From Sambucus nigra (lineage: Eukaryota > Streptophyta > Magnoliopsida > Dipsacales > Adoxaceae), in assembly GCA_949130495.1 (NCBI GenBank), contig OX422215.1, forward strand, positions 10,393,302 to 10,457,301: a stretch of DNA of 64,000 bases. The letters are read 5' to 3'. A program made the translations under genes and the position numbers. Below are positions 36,648 to 49,220 of the stretch, in pieces. Within the stretch, counting starts at the first letter, position 1. The number at the start of each line of letters is the position of its first letter. The notes under the pieces are model-generated. The model made no database searches. It was not told the origin of the DNA and worked only from the letters and a program-made list of their open reading frames with translations.

Positions 36648-38591
36648 TCATCCTTTAGATTTAGTAAGGGAGGAAGCATGTGAAAGTAAATGAGAATCAT
36701 AAACCATATTTTGCAAGGCAACCAAGTCGGATTTCCTAACCAAAATTAATGAAGAATGACTATCTTGGGGTGTTGGAGCGTTAACTACCGTGGTTACTTT
36801 ACTATGGGATTTTCTAGGAATTCGTTTAAGATCAAAACAAAATTTCCTAAGATGACCTTTTCGACCACAATGTGTACAAGCAAAAACATGTCGAAAAGAT
36901 TTACCTAAGGAGTGATCTTTAAATGCATTCCTAGTAGATTCTCCTAAAACATTGGTTTGGGCATTATGAGTAAATTCATTATTGAAGCCTAAACCACAAG
37001 TGTCATTTTTAATTTGGACCGTTCCTAACATTTTATCTAGTTTTTCCGAACGACACTCCAAATCAAATTTGACATTACTAGAGTCTTTTAATTTATTTTG
37101 CAATTCAAAAATGTTAGACTCTAATAAAACATTTCGCTCTTCAAACGCAAGAAGATCCTTTTTCAAGGATTCCATTAAACCCCTAAGGCTATCTCTCTCG
37201 CCTTCTACATATTCAAGCTTCTCTTGAAGAGTCCTCTCATGTGTCCTAAGGTCTTCTATTAAAGCATTTTCATCAACGACCTTGACACTCTCTCTTGAAC
37301 TAGCTTCTAACTTCAAATTAGCTCTTTTTAATTTAATAGATTCTTTATAAAGCTCTTGAAAAGCATTTTGAAGTTCACTCACATTAACCTCTTCTTCATT
37401 TTCACTCTCACTTTCTTCTCCACTCTCACTATCATCAAAAACAAGAGAATTATTTACAATGACCTTGGAAGTGACATGTGCTATCGTTTCATTAATCGAT
37501 GAGTTCTCACTATCGCTCACATGACTAGCCATAAAAGCCACAAAAATTTTCTTAGTGGGGGAATCGGGCTTCTCTTCCTTATCACTATCACTAAGGGTCA
37601 CATTATATGAAATGGGTCGCTTACCCTCTTTCCTTAGTTCAGTGGGGCACTCATAAGCCCTATGGCCATAACCTTCACAACCAAAACACTTATTAGACTC
37701 GTCCCTATCTAAATTTTCATTACTAGGTTTAGGGATCTTCTCGGCTTTAGAAATCTTCTCGCTTTTATCATGTTTAGAAGTATCAAATTTCTTAAAATCA
37801 TTTTTAAATTTATCTTTGTTAATTTTAAGAAATTTTCTAAATTTACTAGCAAATAAAGCCATGTCTTCCGAGTCACTATCACTCTCGCTCTCTACTACTT
37901 GTTTGACCTCTTTTCGGGCTTTTAACGCAACGCCCTTTTCGATTTTCTTTTCAGTTTTAGAGGGAAACATATCTAGTTCATAGGTTTGTAAATCACCTAC
38001 AAGCTCTTCTAATTTCGTAGAGGCTAAAGTGGGTAAAGAATTTAAAACGGTCACCTTTGGAATAAATCTATCGGGTAGGGACCTTAAAATTTTCTTTACA
38101 ACACGGTCGTCAGGTATTTTCTCTCCCAAGTTAAAAGATGAATTAACAATATCAGAAAGTCTACCATAAAATTCATCAAAAGTTTCTTTTTCATTCATTT
38201 TGATAGTTTCAAATTGAGTGGTGAGGTTTTGGAGTTTTGAAGCTTTAACGACACTAGTTCCTTCATGAGTCAATTGTAAAATATCCCAAGCTTCTTTAGC
38301 GGTCTCACACGTCATAATACGTCGGAATTCATCCGATGTGACAACGCTAAACAAGGCATTTAAACCACGGGAATTGAAATTAGCAAGTTTAAACTCATTT
38401 TCAGTCCATCTATCGGCGGGTTTGATAACACGTTCATTTTCAACTAAATAAGTTGGTAGGGACGACCCGTTAACAACAGACATCCAAACTCTCTCGTCGA
38501 TAGATTTTAGTGCCGATCTCATACGCGCTTTCCAATACGCGTAGTTGGAACCATCAAAAATAGAAAATTTTGAAAATGGGGAAAAATCCAT
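36648..38591 (-). CDS. E4 Gag polyprotein, intact, 647 aa
   Basis: Open from an ATG at 38591 to a stop at 36648. I prefer this start because the open frame extends upstream only through a TTG codon. It has the copia Gag N-terminal domain ([13 protein letters not shown]), CCHC knuckle CFGCEGYGHRAYEC (about residue 302), acidic stretch, coiled coil (about 420-520) and second knuckle CTHCGRKGHLRKFC (about 571), then ends before the position where protease begins in E1. The N-terminal ~200 residues resemble E1 Gag closely (shared KILRSLP and [13 protein letters not shown]). It should form capsids in the cytoplasm that package element RNA. Open despite ~2.5% LTR divergence; chance survival is possible. 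Confidence 0.93.
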   Translation of the reverse strand: MDFSPFSKFSIFDGSNYAYWKARMRSALKSIDERVWMSVVNGSSLPTYLVENERVIKPADRWTENEFKLANFNSRGLNALFSVVTSDEFRRIMTCETAKEAWDILQLTHEGTSVVKASKLQNLTTQFETIKMNEKETFDEFYGRLSDIVNSSFNLGEKIPDDRVVKKILRSLPDRFIPKVTVLNSLPTLASTKLEELVGDLQTYELDMFPSKTEKKIEKGVALKARKEVKQVVESESDSDSEDMALFASKFRKFLKINKDKFKNDFKKFDTSKHDKSEKISKAEKIPKPSNENLDRDESNKCFGCEGYGHRAYECPTELRKEGKRPISYNVTLSDSDKEEKPDSPTKKIFVAFMASHVSDSENSSINETIAHVTSKVIVNNSLVFDDSESGEESESENEEEVNVSELQNAFQELYKESIKLKRANLKLEASSRESVKVVDENALIEDLRTHERTLQEKLEYVEGERDSLRGLMESLKKDLLAFEERNVLLESNIFELQNKLKDSSNVKFDLECRSEKLDKMLGTVQIKNDTCGLGFNNEFTHNAQTNVLGESTRNAFKDHSLGKSFRHVFACTHCGRKGHLRKFCFDLKRIPRKSHSKVTTVVNAPTPQDSHSSLILVRKSDLVALQNMVYDSHLLSHASSLTKSKG

Positions 38592-38640
38592 TTTAGCCAA
38601 AAATATTTAAGGATCGTTAACGAAATAATTTATCGTTTTT

Positions 38641-38654
38641 GGCTCTGATACCAA
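38641..38654 (-). other. Primer binding site of E4
   Basis: On the sense strand TTGGTATCAGAGCC, two bases after the 5' LTR end; initiator tRNA-Met type. Confidence 0.9.
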
Positions 38655-38656
38655 TT

Positions 38657-40322
38657 TGAAAAACCCCGGATTTTGATAATGTCAATTGAAATATAATTTC
38701 CTTTTAAATAAGTGCGGAAGCGTAAGGTGATGGTTCAACTTTAAGCACAACAAATAACAAATTTTAATTTCTTAAAAAGAATTAAAATTAAACCAAGTGA
38801 AGTCAAATTAATCAATTAATATAATTAATAAATTCACTTAAACCAAATCAATATTTCAAGCCCTAGAATTTGCCTAAGTCATAATTAACAATTATCCAAA
38901 GTTAGGCGAAACCAATTTTAGCAAAGGACTTGAATAAACCAAATATACCCAATATATAATTTAGCACCAAATTAAATGAGTGTGATGATTTAAATCGAAT
39001 TTTATCTTGAATTATTCTAACCATGCGTTCTACGTTATTAAAGCAAGATAAAATAAATCAATCACACTACGCCGCGATGTACGAGGAAAAACCCAAGACG
39101 GGAAACAACCTCGGACGGCCCTAGCCACAAATCCACTAGATATGGAATTACAATTACAAGACAGATAGACTTACAACGACTGACTCGATCCCTCTCAAGC
39201 CTCGACGCTTCTTCTTGTAGACACCTCTTCCTAGCGGATAACCTCGGAACACCACCGCGGTCTCGGAATCCACCGATAGGGCTTTCTATGGTCACCGTCA
39301 CCCAAGGAAGGAGCCTTTCTCCAAGTGGGTAGAATCACAACAATATGTCTTCTTCTTTGATGGATGTAGAAGCAAACCAAAACTTCTTTTTGAAACGGAA
39401 GAGATAAACCGGTGCCAAACTCCAAGCAATTGATATGTATAAAAGAACTTGGAATAAACAAACTTGGGTGTAATCTAGAGTGTTAAGTGAATTTCTCTTT
39501 GAAAATTACCACTCAAAACATAAACATTTTCCTAAACAATTTTTGCTCTCAAACTCTCTCTAAGAGATAAACTAGGTTGGAAAAGTTATGAAAAATGTTA
39601 AGTTGGAAAATGTCATTCCCGCACCTATTAAAGTCTGTAAAAGTTTGTTAAAAAACAAGTGGGGAAGTGGGTGCAAAACTGCCAAAAAACTGCCAATAAC
39701 TGTTCCCGCTTGGCATCTCGTTCGAACGACATTTCGTTCGAACGAAATCTCGTTCGAACGAGACTTCTAACGACGTTCCAGATTGAACTCGTTAGAATCT
39801 CGTTGGATATCTCGTTGGAACAGAAGGTTCATTCGAACGACATATTGAACGACATTTCATTGGCCTATACTGGAACCTCGTTGGCAAACTCGTTCGAACG
39901 ACATCTGGTTCGAATGAAAAAACTCGTTCGAACGACATATCTAACGAACCACCAGAAAGTTTGAAAAATTCATTTTTAGCCCAGAAAACTTTATAAACAT
40001 TTATTTAAAGTTTTAATTAATTCTTTCTTAAAACCAAATGCAGTTTTTATAAACCTAACACCCAATAAACTTGTTCCAAGCTCCTATATATATATAATTG
40101 CATTCATACCTTGGAAGCATGGAACTATGGTTGATGACGTAGAAACGAGGCACGCAAATCGGCATATTTGATGAAGATTTATACTCTTTGCCGCTACGTC
40201 TTCAACAAACACTTCATAGGCTTGAGAATATTACAATTAAATACTATCCTATGAATAAATGTTTTTGTCCGGAATTGAGCCATAACTGTATATGGACTCA
40301 ATTGGAAATTTGTGTCCTTACA
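38657..40322 (-). repeat. 5' LTR of E4 (right copy)
   Basis: 1666 bp, the same length as its partner, ending in CTTACA on the plus strand and followed by TATTG. Carries the second palindrome cluster at 39716-39950. Confidence 0.93.
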
Positions 40323-40327
40323 TATTG

Positions 40328-42953
40328 CAAGGCTATCGGAGTGGTTGCATTAGTGCAGCATATTTTTGTTCTGGCGAGACTTCACCTGCAAGAAGGTCGG
40401 ACTCGCACTTATATTATCTATCCTAGAGACTTCGGAGGGGATAGTGGGCTCGAGATATTCGATGCCAATGTATGTATAGACTTTATCATTATGATTTGGT
40501 ATGTATCGGGTTTACTGTTGAGCGAAAAAATTTGACTCAGTATTATGTTGAGCACTCAGGACTTGGTGATAGGAAGAGTGCATTGTTATATCTATCCTCT
40601 AGAGATGTGAGAATTAAGAGTTATACCCCTATCATTAGAGAAAGGGATTTCGAGAATTCCGATCGTATGTATTCGAGGTTTGTGGAATGCAATTACCACC
40701 ACCAATACTGAATGATAGTGCAATTGGTGAAATGTTCTTTGTTAAGTGTAATTACGGGAGGAAATGCAACTTTTCCGTCAAGAGACGGAATAAAGGGGTA
40801 CCTGTTATGGACGGAGGACCTAACGAATTTCAACAACCGATAATGCTAGGTAGTAGTGTATAGGGGGTTCCTTGTTTGGATTTTTCTTTGTGAGACATCC
40901 CACGCATGAAATTTAGCGTAAGGTTGGAAATAGGGAGACGTTGGGTCACTATTCCATGAGTTCGGTACCCCAATCGAAATGGGATCAAGTAATTATGTAT
41001 GTAAGTTGGAAGTTGAATTTTATTTTAAAACCACTGGAGCCGGATTTTGTGGTAAGAAAACATTGAAAGTTATCACCACGAGTTCAGGGGTGGAACGATG
41101 ATAAGGAGGATTTAAAAATTTTGACTTCTAGGGGGATTGAGAGTACCCAAATGTCGTAATCGCGTTCAGAACGCAAGGTGAACAAAGAGTTGGAATGATT
41201 CTTAGCATGGATTATCTGGAAAGAACTTTATTATACAAAAGAGATGACCTGTAATTATTTTGATGAATAGAGCGTTAGTGATTTATTTTGGTTGATGTAC
41301 CTATTTGGGAAAAGTGTTGAACTTATCTGAACAAGGTTGAAATTTTTTGTTCCCCTTTTTGTTGACATGGAATTTGAATGCCCTATTCCTTATATCTTGT
41401 TGGATTTAGTTAGTTCTACAGATGAGTAGCACGCCGTTCGCTCTCCCAGGGCGGTTGGGGTGTTGCAAAAATGTGGGCATCTTGGTTATCTGATAATCAA
41501 ATCGTCCGAGTTGAGGGGACGTGGGAATGGAAGTGTGGAATATATGTTTGTGGGACTATTATAACGAAGTGGAAGTGATAGAGTGGATTAAACGTAACAT
41601 GAGGGGCGATAATCCATACGTAAGTGTGCAATTAGAATAGCACACCCTAATATGATTGAAAGGCTGTGGGAAGCCATTTAAGAAGGGGTATCCCTTGAAT
41701 AAAGTAGAATTTAATTATTATGAAGAACACTCGGAGCGGAGTTGTTATTAGTCAAGTGTGAGAGCGAACTTGCGTATACAAAGAGTGATGATGTTAGTTT
41801 GGTGTAAAAGATTCAAGAGTGCGCTTCGTGGAGGAAAGAGCACGGGTCGGAACTTTCTGCATACACCAAGGAAGGAAGGGGAGTATTACATGTCACTTAA
41901 TGTGGGACATTTCAAGGAAAAATCGAGGTTTAGCGGGACGTAGTGAGTAGTCTCTACATGCACCGCCCATAGGTAAGGTTCGGTTGGGAGAGGAGAATCA
42001 ACCAGAGAATTTTGTGTTTATCGATAATTCCTGAAATTGGAAGAGGTCGGTAAAGTCGGTAAAGTTCTTGGATGGGTTACCATCCTCAAAACACAATCAA
42101 GGGTTCATTCGGACATGTGATTTAAGTCGCCCGAGAAGGAAGTGATTGATATTCCTTTGGGGTGGTTTACAATATTAACCAGTATGCCACAGACTTCCTT
42201 CGAAAGGACGGATCGCGCCAGTACACGGTACGGCACAGTATTAATTTCTGAATCGGGATGAGATTTGTGAATCCCACCTTTGATATGGGATTTCAGGAAC
42301 CAGCGAAAAGAAGGTTTCATTTCGAATAGGATGTATCACCCTTAGCCAGGGAATAGGTGCACGGTGATTAAAGATTTGTGGAGCCACGTGAAGAAAATTT
42401 TGGAATCTTGGTACTATGATTTCAGGAATGCTCTGTAGAAGCACTCGCACCTGTTTGTCGCGAACGAGGTGCTTATTAAGGTTTTGATGTGGAAGAACCT
42501 CGACCATTCTCCTTACGTATGTTTAGAGGTGAGTGGATAATCAAAATTTTGGATCGGTCGAGAATAATCCGATGACTATGGTGGAATTCCACGACTGTTT
42601 TCGGCAAACGAGAGTGGTCAAATGTTCGTATGGCTTTTCTCAGAATGGGAGTCTTGTATATAAATAAATTCGAGTAGTTGTCATGTAGTGAGGTGCAACC
42701 TCCCAATAATAGTGAGATAATGGAAATTTATAATGTATAGGCGTGACCTATGCGAATGTTGTTAGTTGGGGGCACCATGTGAAGTGTCTCCAATGAGAAT
42801 GTTAATTATGTGTGATGTGAGGCAGGGGCTATAGTGCTTAAACGCCCTACTATGTAGATAGTTTGCGTACTGGAAAGATATCCAGAATTGTTCTACCAGT
42901 TAAGCCTTAGTTTCCGAATTTCGGGACTAAATTCCGTTATTAGGGGAGAAGTA
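40328..42953 (+). pseudogene. E3 interior, right part, with integrase remnant
   Basis: Decayed pol region resumed after E4. Most is unreadable. At about 42238-42460 a gypsy integrase core can be followed through frame changes: a stretch reading RFVNPTFDMGFQEPAKRR fits the segment after the second catalytic Asp, then MYHP, a TAG stop (42343), PG, and IKDLWSHVKKILESW leading into DFRNAL. The stop stands where the family has Gln (YHPQ), so CAG to TAG is likely. A purine tract TAGGGGAGAAGTA (42941-42953) abuts the 3' LTR. Confidence 0.6.
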
Positions 42954-45893
42954 TGTAATACCCCGTATTTTTATGGATTTTAAATTTAGGGATTAATTAA
43001 ATTTAATTCAGATAAATTAATTTAATAATAATCCAGAATGTCGTTTTTAATATTTACTAGCGTGACGAGAGTTAGTAATTATTGAAATTTGTTGAATGTT
43101 ACTGGACGAGTATAGTAATATATGAGATTTATTTTATAAAATTATCATGTGTGAATAAAATGGCAATTATGGAAATTTAGGTCGGGACGCGCCTGTGTCG
43201 TGTCGGGACTAAATTATTATTATAAAAAGTGAATAAATTATAAGCTGCTCATATGGTCATTTTGAGTGCGTCAAAGAGTCCGGAAGGGTCGAGACAGTCA
43301 AAAAAGTGTACCCAGGGGTTTAGTTTGGGTCTCGGGGCATTTTTAGGCCTAATTAGTACCCTGTGAGGGCGTTTTGGACATTTCGTAATTATGGGTAATT
43401 AAACCCACGAATTTGCAAGGGTTATATCAGATGTTAAGTGTTATCTTCTAGGGTTAACACAATCAAAAACTAATGACGACCATTGGAGAGGAAGGGGAGG
43501 AGCTTTCCAAGAGTTCTAGGTCAAGAACTCCTCCGGTTGCACCGCCGTCACCGCCAAATAGTAGATCGCGCGAAGGGAATCACAACCACACCTTTTTCTT
43601 CCATAAATCAGAGACTAAATTCCTAGGCAAGTATCTATCTTGCTTTAATCAAGTTAATGCATCCTTTTATATTAGTCTATGGTTGATTAGAATTAGTGTT
43701 CTTGAAGAAAAACGTTAATTGGAGACAAAAATTGCATGTTGTAGATATAGAGATCATATTTCTGGAAATCCATTTCACATGTAGAGGTTGAACCACGAAT
43801 TCCCATGGTATTAGTGATAGAAAATATGGCAAAAGAATGAAAGAAATTAGGATGAATAAAATATTAGGGTTCATGAGAATTATATAGAGTTTGGCCCTTT
43901 TAACCCATGATTCTTGATGAAAACTCGCATGCCTTACGTAGATTATTACTCAATTGGGTTTATTATGTTTGTGGTATCAATTTCTGGGAGTTTGGGAGTT
44001 AAAAGTTTGGAATTTGATGAGTTTGGATGATAGAACCCGTAACTGGTATTCTGCATATTTCGCCATACCTGTTTGATCGATCGATCGAGCCCAGAGCATC
44101 GATCGATCGATGGTTCGATCGATCGACCCCTTCTATCGATCGATCGACCCCTCCTGGAAAACTGCACTTTTTGCTCGTTAAGTGGAACTTTAATGTGAAG
44201 GAAAATAATGGGGTAAACGGGGAGATATTCATACTTAGGAAATCATACGTGCGTTGATTAAATAATCGAAATGTCTAGGAAGTTGGATTAGAAGGTGATT
44301 GAGGGCCTATTGAAATTGTACTTAGGTAAAGATAATACTTCAAGAGGCGAGAAGTGAGTTTAGAATAACTTAATTACGAGAATAAAATGAACGAGTCTGT
44401 TGTACGAAATAATCGAGTAAAATGTGTAATAACGGATAATTATAATTATGGGTCGTGAGCGCACCTAATTCAAAAATGGGGATGTGTGTGTGTATATATA
44501 TATATATATATGACTGTGTGATTGTGCATTTATTATTTCTGTGTAAAAATCATACTCGGGCTACTTGCTATCACGGGGGTTTCCGCACCGGGACGGTCTT
44601 ATCTCGATGGGACCTTAATGGGGGATATTAACTCGTACCCTAGAACATAGGATTCCTTGGTACAGGCTATCTGATTGATAGTCAGACGGTCCTAAGAGAC
44701 GTGAGAGTATGTGATGACCTCTTAGTGACTTGGAACTATGCTTCGCCTCCATTTGTATGTGTTTGTGTTAATGCAGTTCGAGAGTGATTCCGAACTAGAA
44801 TTTCCCTAAATATGTGTGATACATGGACTTGATAGCAGAGTATGCCAGCACGATAGTTTTTATGTGGGGTGCTGTTAGTATATATGTAGTATATGAGTGA
44901 CTGGTATATATATACTTATTCTTGGAAACTTTGCACCATAGATTTTATGTGGGGTGCCGTTTGTATATATATTATATGTGTCATTTATATATACAAGTTT
45001 ATCTATATGAGAACTTTCTACTGAAATTCTTCAACTTCACTATAAGTATTCGGAGACATTATGACGATACGAAATTATTCTAAATAACGTAAGAAATCTT
45101 AAAGAGATAGATTTTACTAAAGTGAATATCATAACCTTAATTTAACGTGTTAAGACTTATGCAAAATAAGTTAGAAAGATATATGGGATTCATTAGTACG
45201 GTAGACGTGCACACTAAATAAGAGGCGAGAATTCTCAAGAGAGTGCCGCATACTAATATGACTGTTGCATTAGCCGGTAAACATTTTAAATACTTGCTAA
45301 AGTATTTTTAAAACTGTTCTACATTCAGGCTCTGACCCATTTTCCATTACCTCTCTCTCTTGTATAAATATGTATATATTACAGGTGCCCAGCCACAGAG
45401 GCGTCTTGCATAGGATCCTTTAGAAGGAACGCGCTGCAGCTTAGGTAGGAGTTATAGGCCTCTTGCTTAGACGACCTCTTTTCTTGATTCCACTTCTAGC
45501 ACTATTTATTCAGTTGAGCATGTGTCGCCCTTTTTCCATTATTCAGTTATCTATCGGATATTGTGATTTGTTTATTTCAGTATTTACACTTTGGGATTTA
45601 TTACTGTCAGGATGTTTTTCCTTTAAGTTTTATATGTTGGAATTACTTTGTTGGAGGTTTAATTATTGGATTGTTTGTTCCAGTATAGTTGTAAAGATTT
45701 AAATTATGGTTTATAAAATAAAATTTGGAAAGTAATGTCTAAAATGGTTTTGACACTTAGCTTAATTATTTAGGGTGTTTAAGTTGGAAAAGTTATTTTT
45801 TGACAGTGATGCTAACAATGAACCAACTGTTCACCTTGATTTTAATTTAATAAAGGAGTGATTGCCCGGTATTTAATTAGGCGGGGTGTCACA
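42954..45893 (+). repeat. 3' LTR of E3
   Basis: 2940 bp, starting TGTAATACCCC and ending GTGTCACA, followed by CCATG. Lacks about 90 bases present in the 5' LTR near 29640-29750 and a 29-base stretch near 30600. Holds the enlarged GATCGATC cluster at 44074-44150. Confidence 0.93.
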
Positions 45894-45898
45894 CCATG

Positions 45899-46387
45899 GA
45901 GTTTCAAATATTTATGTAGAAATGAAAAAAATGATAACTTTAGTATATTATTTTTACTAAAGCTTATAAGTGACACTAAAAACAAATTAACATGCACTGG
46001 AAATAAAAGACATCTACATACTATCATTCCAACAATGCATCCCAAAATTATCCTTCATTAAACCAACTTTGAATCGTGTCAAAACACTTAGAATTTCACA
46101 ATTCTCATAAAAATCACATAAAATTCACACATTAAAAAATACTTACATGCTCAAGGGAATCCTTTTCTAAAAGAAATTACTATCCAAAAATCAAAGTAAA
46201 TAAAGGTTGTGTATATTTACACACTTGAATATAAACAACCTGGTTAAACAATTTTCTTAAGTCCATTCTCCAATGGAATTATAACATAAAAAAATTAAAC
46301 CTTAAATAAATTCAGTCATTTGATTTAGTTAAAGATTATTTTATTTAAAATTTGAGTTTGATTTTATGATAACGTTACTAACACAAC
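45899..46387. other. AT-rich spacer between E3 and E5
   Basis: About 490 AT-rich bases with no feature recognised. Confidence 0.5.
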
Positions 46388-49220
46388 CGTAACACCCATT
46401 ATTTTTAGAGTATTTTAAATTACACGTATGAACGTAATCTTAATTGAATTGGGAAATAAAGTGACATAAATAAATATTAATTCGAGAATAAAGGATTAAT
46501 ATTTATTTGTACTTATATTTACTTATGTGATAAGTAAATAAATGAATACGTGTTAAATTATATTACGTCATAAGTGAGTAAAAGCGACAGGCTTAACATT
46601 ATCTCATTCGGGACACGCGGATAGAATCGTGTTGGGCATGAGATGGAAATTAATGTTAGATAACTTGGATGGTCATTTTGAGTGCGTCAATTATCCCGAA
46701 TGGGTTAAAATAGTCCGTAATAGGTACCCGGGGCTATAATTGGGTTTCGGAAACTTTTTAGACTAAACAGGAGCCGTAAAAGGGTATTCAGGTCATTTTA
46801 CATATAAGGGCCAACTCAATTTCTGGATTTGGAGTTTTTAGATTTATATTTAAGTAATGTGTATAGAATGGGAATCTATTCAACCAATCAAGAGGCTAAG
46901 AGATAAAAAAGAAGAATAAAATGGAGAAAAATGAAGAAAAAAGGATCCGAGTTGGAGATCAAGTTCATCCAGGTTAGAGGTAATTGCCAAGAGAGGAACT
47001 CAAGAAGAAAATCTCATAAATTCATCACTCTCAAGTCCAAGTATTTAACCTTATTTAATGTTATTTTTAGTTTCAAATATTCATGCTAAATCGGTGTAGG
47101 AAGAACACAATTTTTGGAATTGGGAGAACCACACAAAATTGGGGTTTTCATTAAAGAAATCATTGAAAAGGAATCTTATGATGATAATATAATAGATCTG
47201 ATATGATTAGGATTAATAAGATGAGTTCTTAATTGAGTTAAGAGATAAAAGATTGAATCTTGATTTAGGGTTTTAACCATGCATGAATCTTGAATTCGGG
47301 TTTTAACCATGCATGAATCTTGATGTAAATTGGGCGATCTTATGAATTAGATGTTATTCGGGATGCATATTACATAGAAACTTGTTAACTTATGTTTGGT
47401 ATTAAATTGGTATTCATATTTGGGTTTTACATGAAGGTTATAACTTCTAAGGTTGAAGGGAATAGATAATTCCATCATTAGTTCATCTTGGTAGCCCAGC
47501 AGAACCGAACCGATTCGCTGGCCGGTTCATTGCATCCAACGAACTAATTAGGTTTGGATGGATGGTCTCCCATGCCTTTTGTTGTTTTTTGTGGACTGTA
47601 TAGGGTTCGACATGGATTATGGGGTGCAATAAATGGAATTTGACTTTTGGGAATTTAGGGGGAAGGCTAAAATGTACCTTAGGCTAACCGGGGATAATTC
47701 TGGGTAAGAAATTATGGGTATAATAGGGTGATCATACCCGGGTGTTAATTGTGAAATCGAGATTAGGATTTCGAGAATGATTAGGCTAGTGCTTGGATAG
47801 AATAGCATGTTAGCCATAAGTATAAAGTTAGAGTGTTGAAAAATAAGTAAGTTAATACTTTGTTAAGATCGGGAAGTCGGGTTAGACTATGGGATCTCTT
47901 AGGCAAGTGCTACGAGAGATATTACTCCCGGTAACCCATATTATATATATATATATATATATATGGCTATGTTTGAATGAATTTATGTGACCATACCAAC
48001 TCGAATATGCTATTGTTGAAAGTTACGCGTAGTGGGTGGTCAACCCCGGCGTTGACCAATAGGTGTTGGATTGTTCCCTCGATCATAGTACTATTGCATG
48101 ACCGCTATCCGTGTGTGTGTATAGTTGAGTTTTTAGTCCAGATGGTACAATGTGGTATGGATATGACCCACTGATGTATATTTATGACTGCCTCCGGTAT
48201 GTGTTTATAATTTGGGATCGATAGTGAGATTCCTACCCAATGGCCCAGGTGTGGTACGTGACGTACTTGGTGCCTGATAGCACACTAGGGAATGCATCTG
48301 AGAGAACTTCTCAAGAATGCTATGTATATACGTATAAAAGAGTGTTTTATGTATCTGTGTACTCAAATGATTATGTGAACATTAAATTACAGCTAGTGTG
48401 TAGTTACGTTGACTATATAACGGTATGAATATTAATGAGAAATAATACGTTATAACTTATGTGATAGCTACGTGATAAATAAAGTAAAGTAATATACAAG
48501 TTACACGATTGTTCTATACGTTTAACGGATTGGATTATGTTAAGAATGACGAGACTAGTTAGGCGGGATAGCATAACTAGAAAATTAAAATACATGCATT
48601 AGGTCTGCACTATAGATGAGGGGCTAGGATAATCTCCTGTGAGTGTGACACAAGATGAACATGAATAATTCTTGCTACATATTTATTAATTCATTTAAAT
48701 ACTCGGAACTATTTTTCAAATGTTTTGGGCACTGACCCGTATCAAAAATATTCTCAAAACATTTTTTGTGCCGAGTCATAAGGACGTCTGGGTAGCTTTT
48801 CATTCCATTTGGACGATGCTGCAGCATCTGTGGATGCATGCAAGATTTGATTAGATGCCTCCTTCTATTCTATCTAACGGATATTATTTCAGTAGTTCTC
48901 TTGGGCATGTTGCCCGAAGTGGATATTTTATTGTTAGACTTCGTTTACAGCATTTCATTTAACATTTGGATTATTGAATTTGGGACGTCGATGGTTTATT
49001 CAACTTATTATTTATGCTATCAATTTTATTATCTTTCGATCACTCTGAATGGTTTTCAGTATGCATGTTAAAAATATTTAAAAATTTGGCATCGGGCTTA
49101 ATAGGTTATTAGTTAATTAATTGGTTTTCGACAGTGATGCTAAGAATAAAATCAGAATTGATTCTTATTTAATTTAATAAAAGCCTCATCAACCAGTGTT
49201 AAAATAGGCGAGGTGTCATA
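46388..49220 (+). repeat. 5' LTR of E5
   Basis: 2833 bp. CCGAACCG/GGCCGGTTC palindromic words lie at 47502-47530, 1114 bases from the start. A TA microsatellite lies near 47942-47964. An ATG at about 46921 is followed by a short open stretch and a CCAGGTTAG donor-like site, a layout similar to the E3 LTR. Confidence 0.8.

Larger units (their letters stand above)
33220..40322 (-). mobile_element. E4: nested gag-only SIRE-like LTR retrotransposon (7103 bp)
   Basis: Inserted in E3 on the minus strand with an exact TATTG duplication (33215-33219 and 40323-40327). Both LTRs are 1666 bp; on the sense strand they start TGTAAGGACAC and end GGGTTTTTCA. Sense order: LTR, primer site, one long Gag ORF, about 1.75 kb of non-coding DNA, purine tract, LTR. 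No protease, integrase, RT or RNase H motif is present, so this matches the class called TR-GAG. LTRs differ at roughly 42 positions (~2.5%). The sense end GGGGGAGATT followed by TGTAAGGACA is the same as in E1, suggesting shared replication machinery. Confidence 0.93.
28461..45893 (+). mobile_element. E3: Tekay/Del-like Ty3/gypsy element, interrupted by E4
   Basis: LTRs of 3054 and 2940 bp start TGTAATACCCC and end GGGGTGTCACA, a signature of chromovirus Tekay/Del elements. The target duplication CCATG is exact (28456-28460 and 45894-45898). A primer site follows the left LTR and a purine tract precedes the right one, so it points rightwards. Without E4 the interior is only about 4.3 kb and heavily decayed; an integrase remnant is readable near 42238-42460. 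Over the first ~430 bp the LTRs differ at about 17 positions (~4%), and they also carry indels of about 90 and 29 bases. Confidence 0.92.

Noticed and set aside
42475..42498. IKVLMWKN as a chromodomain remnant of E3
   Set aside because: It lies directly after the integrase core where the DFGGSW/EFAYNN segment is expected, and matches that order better than a chromodomain.
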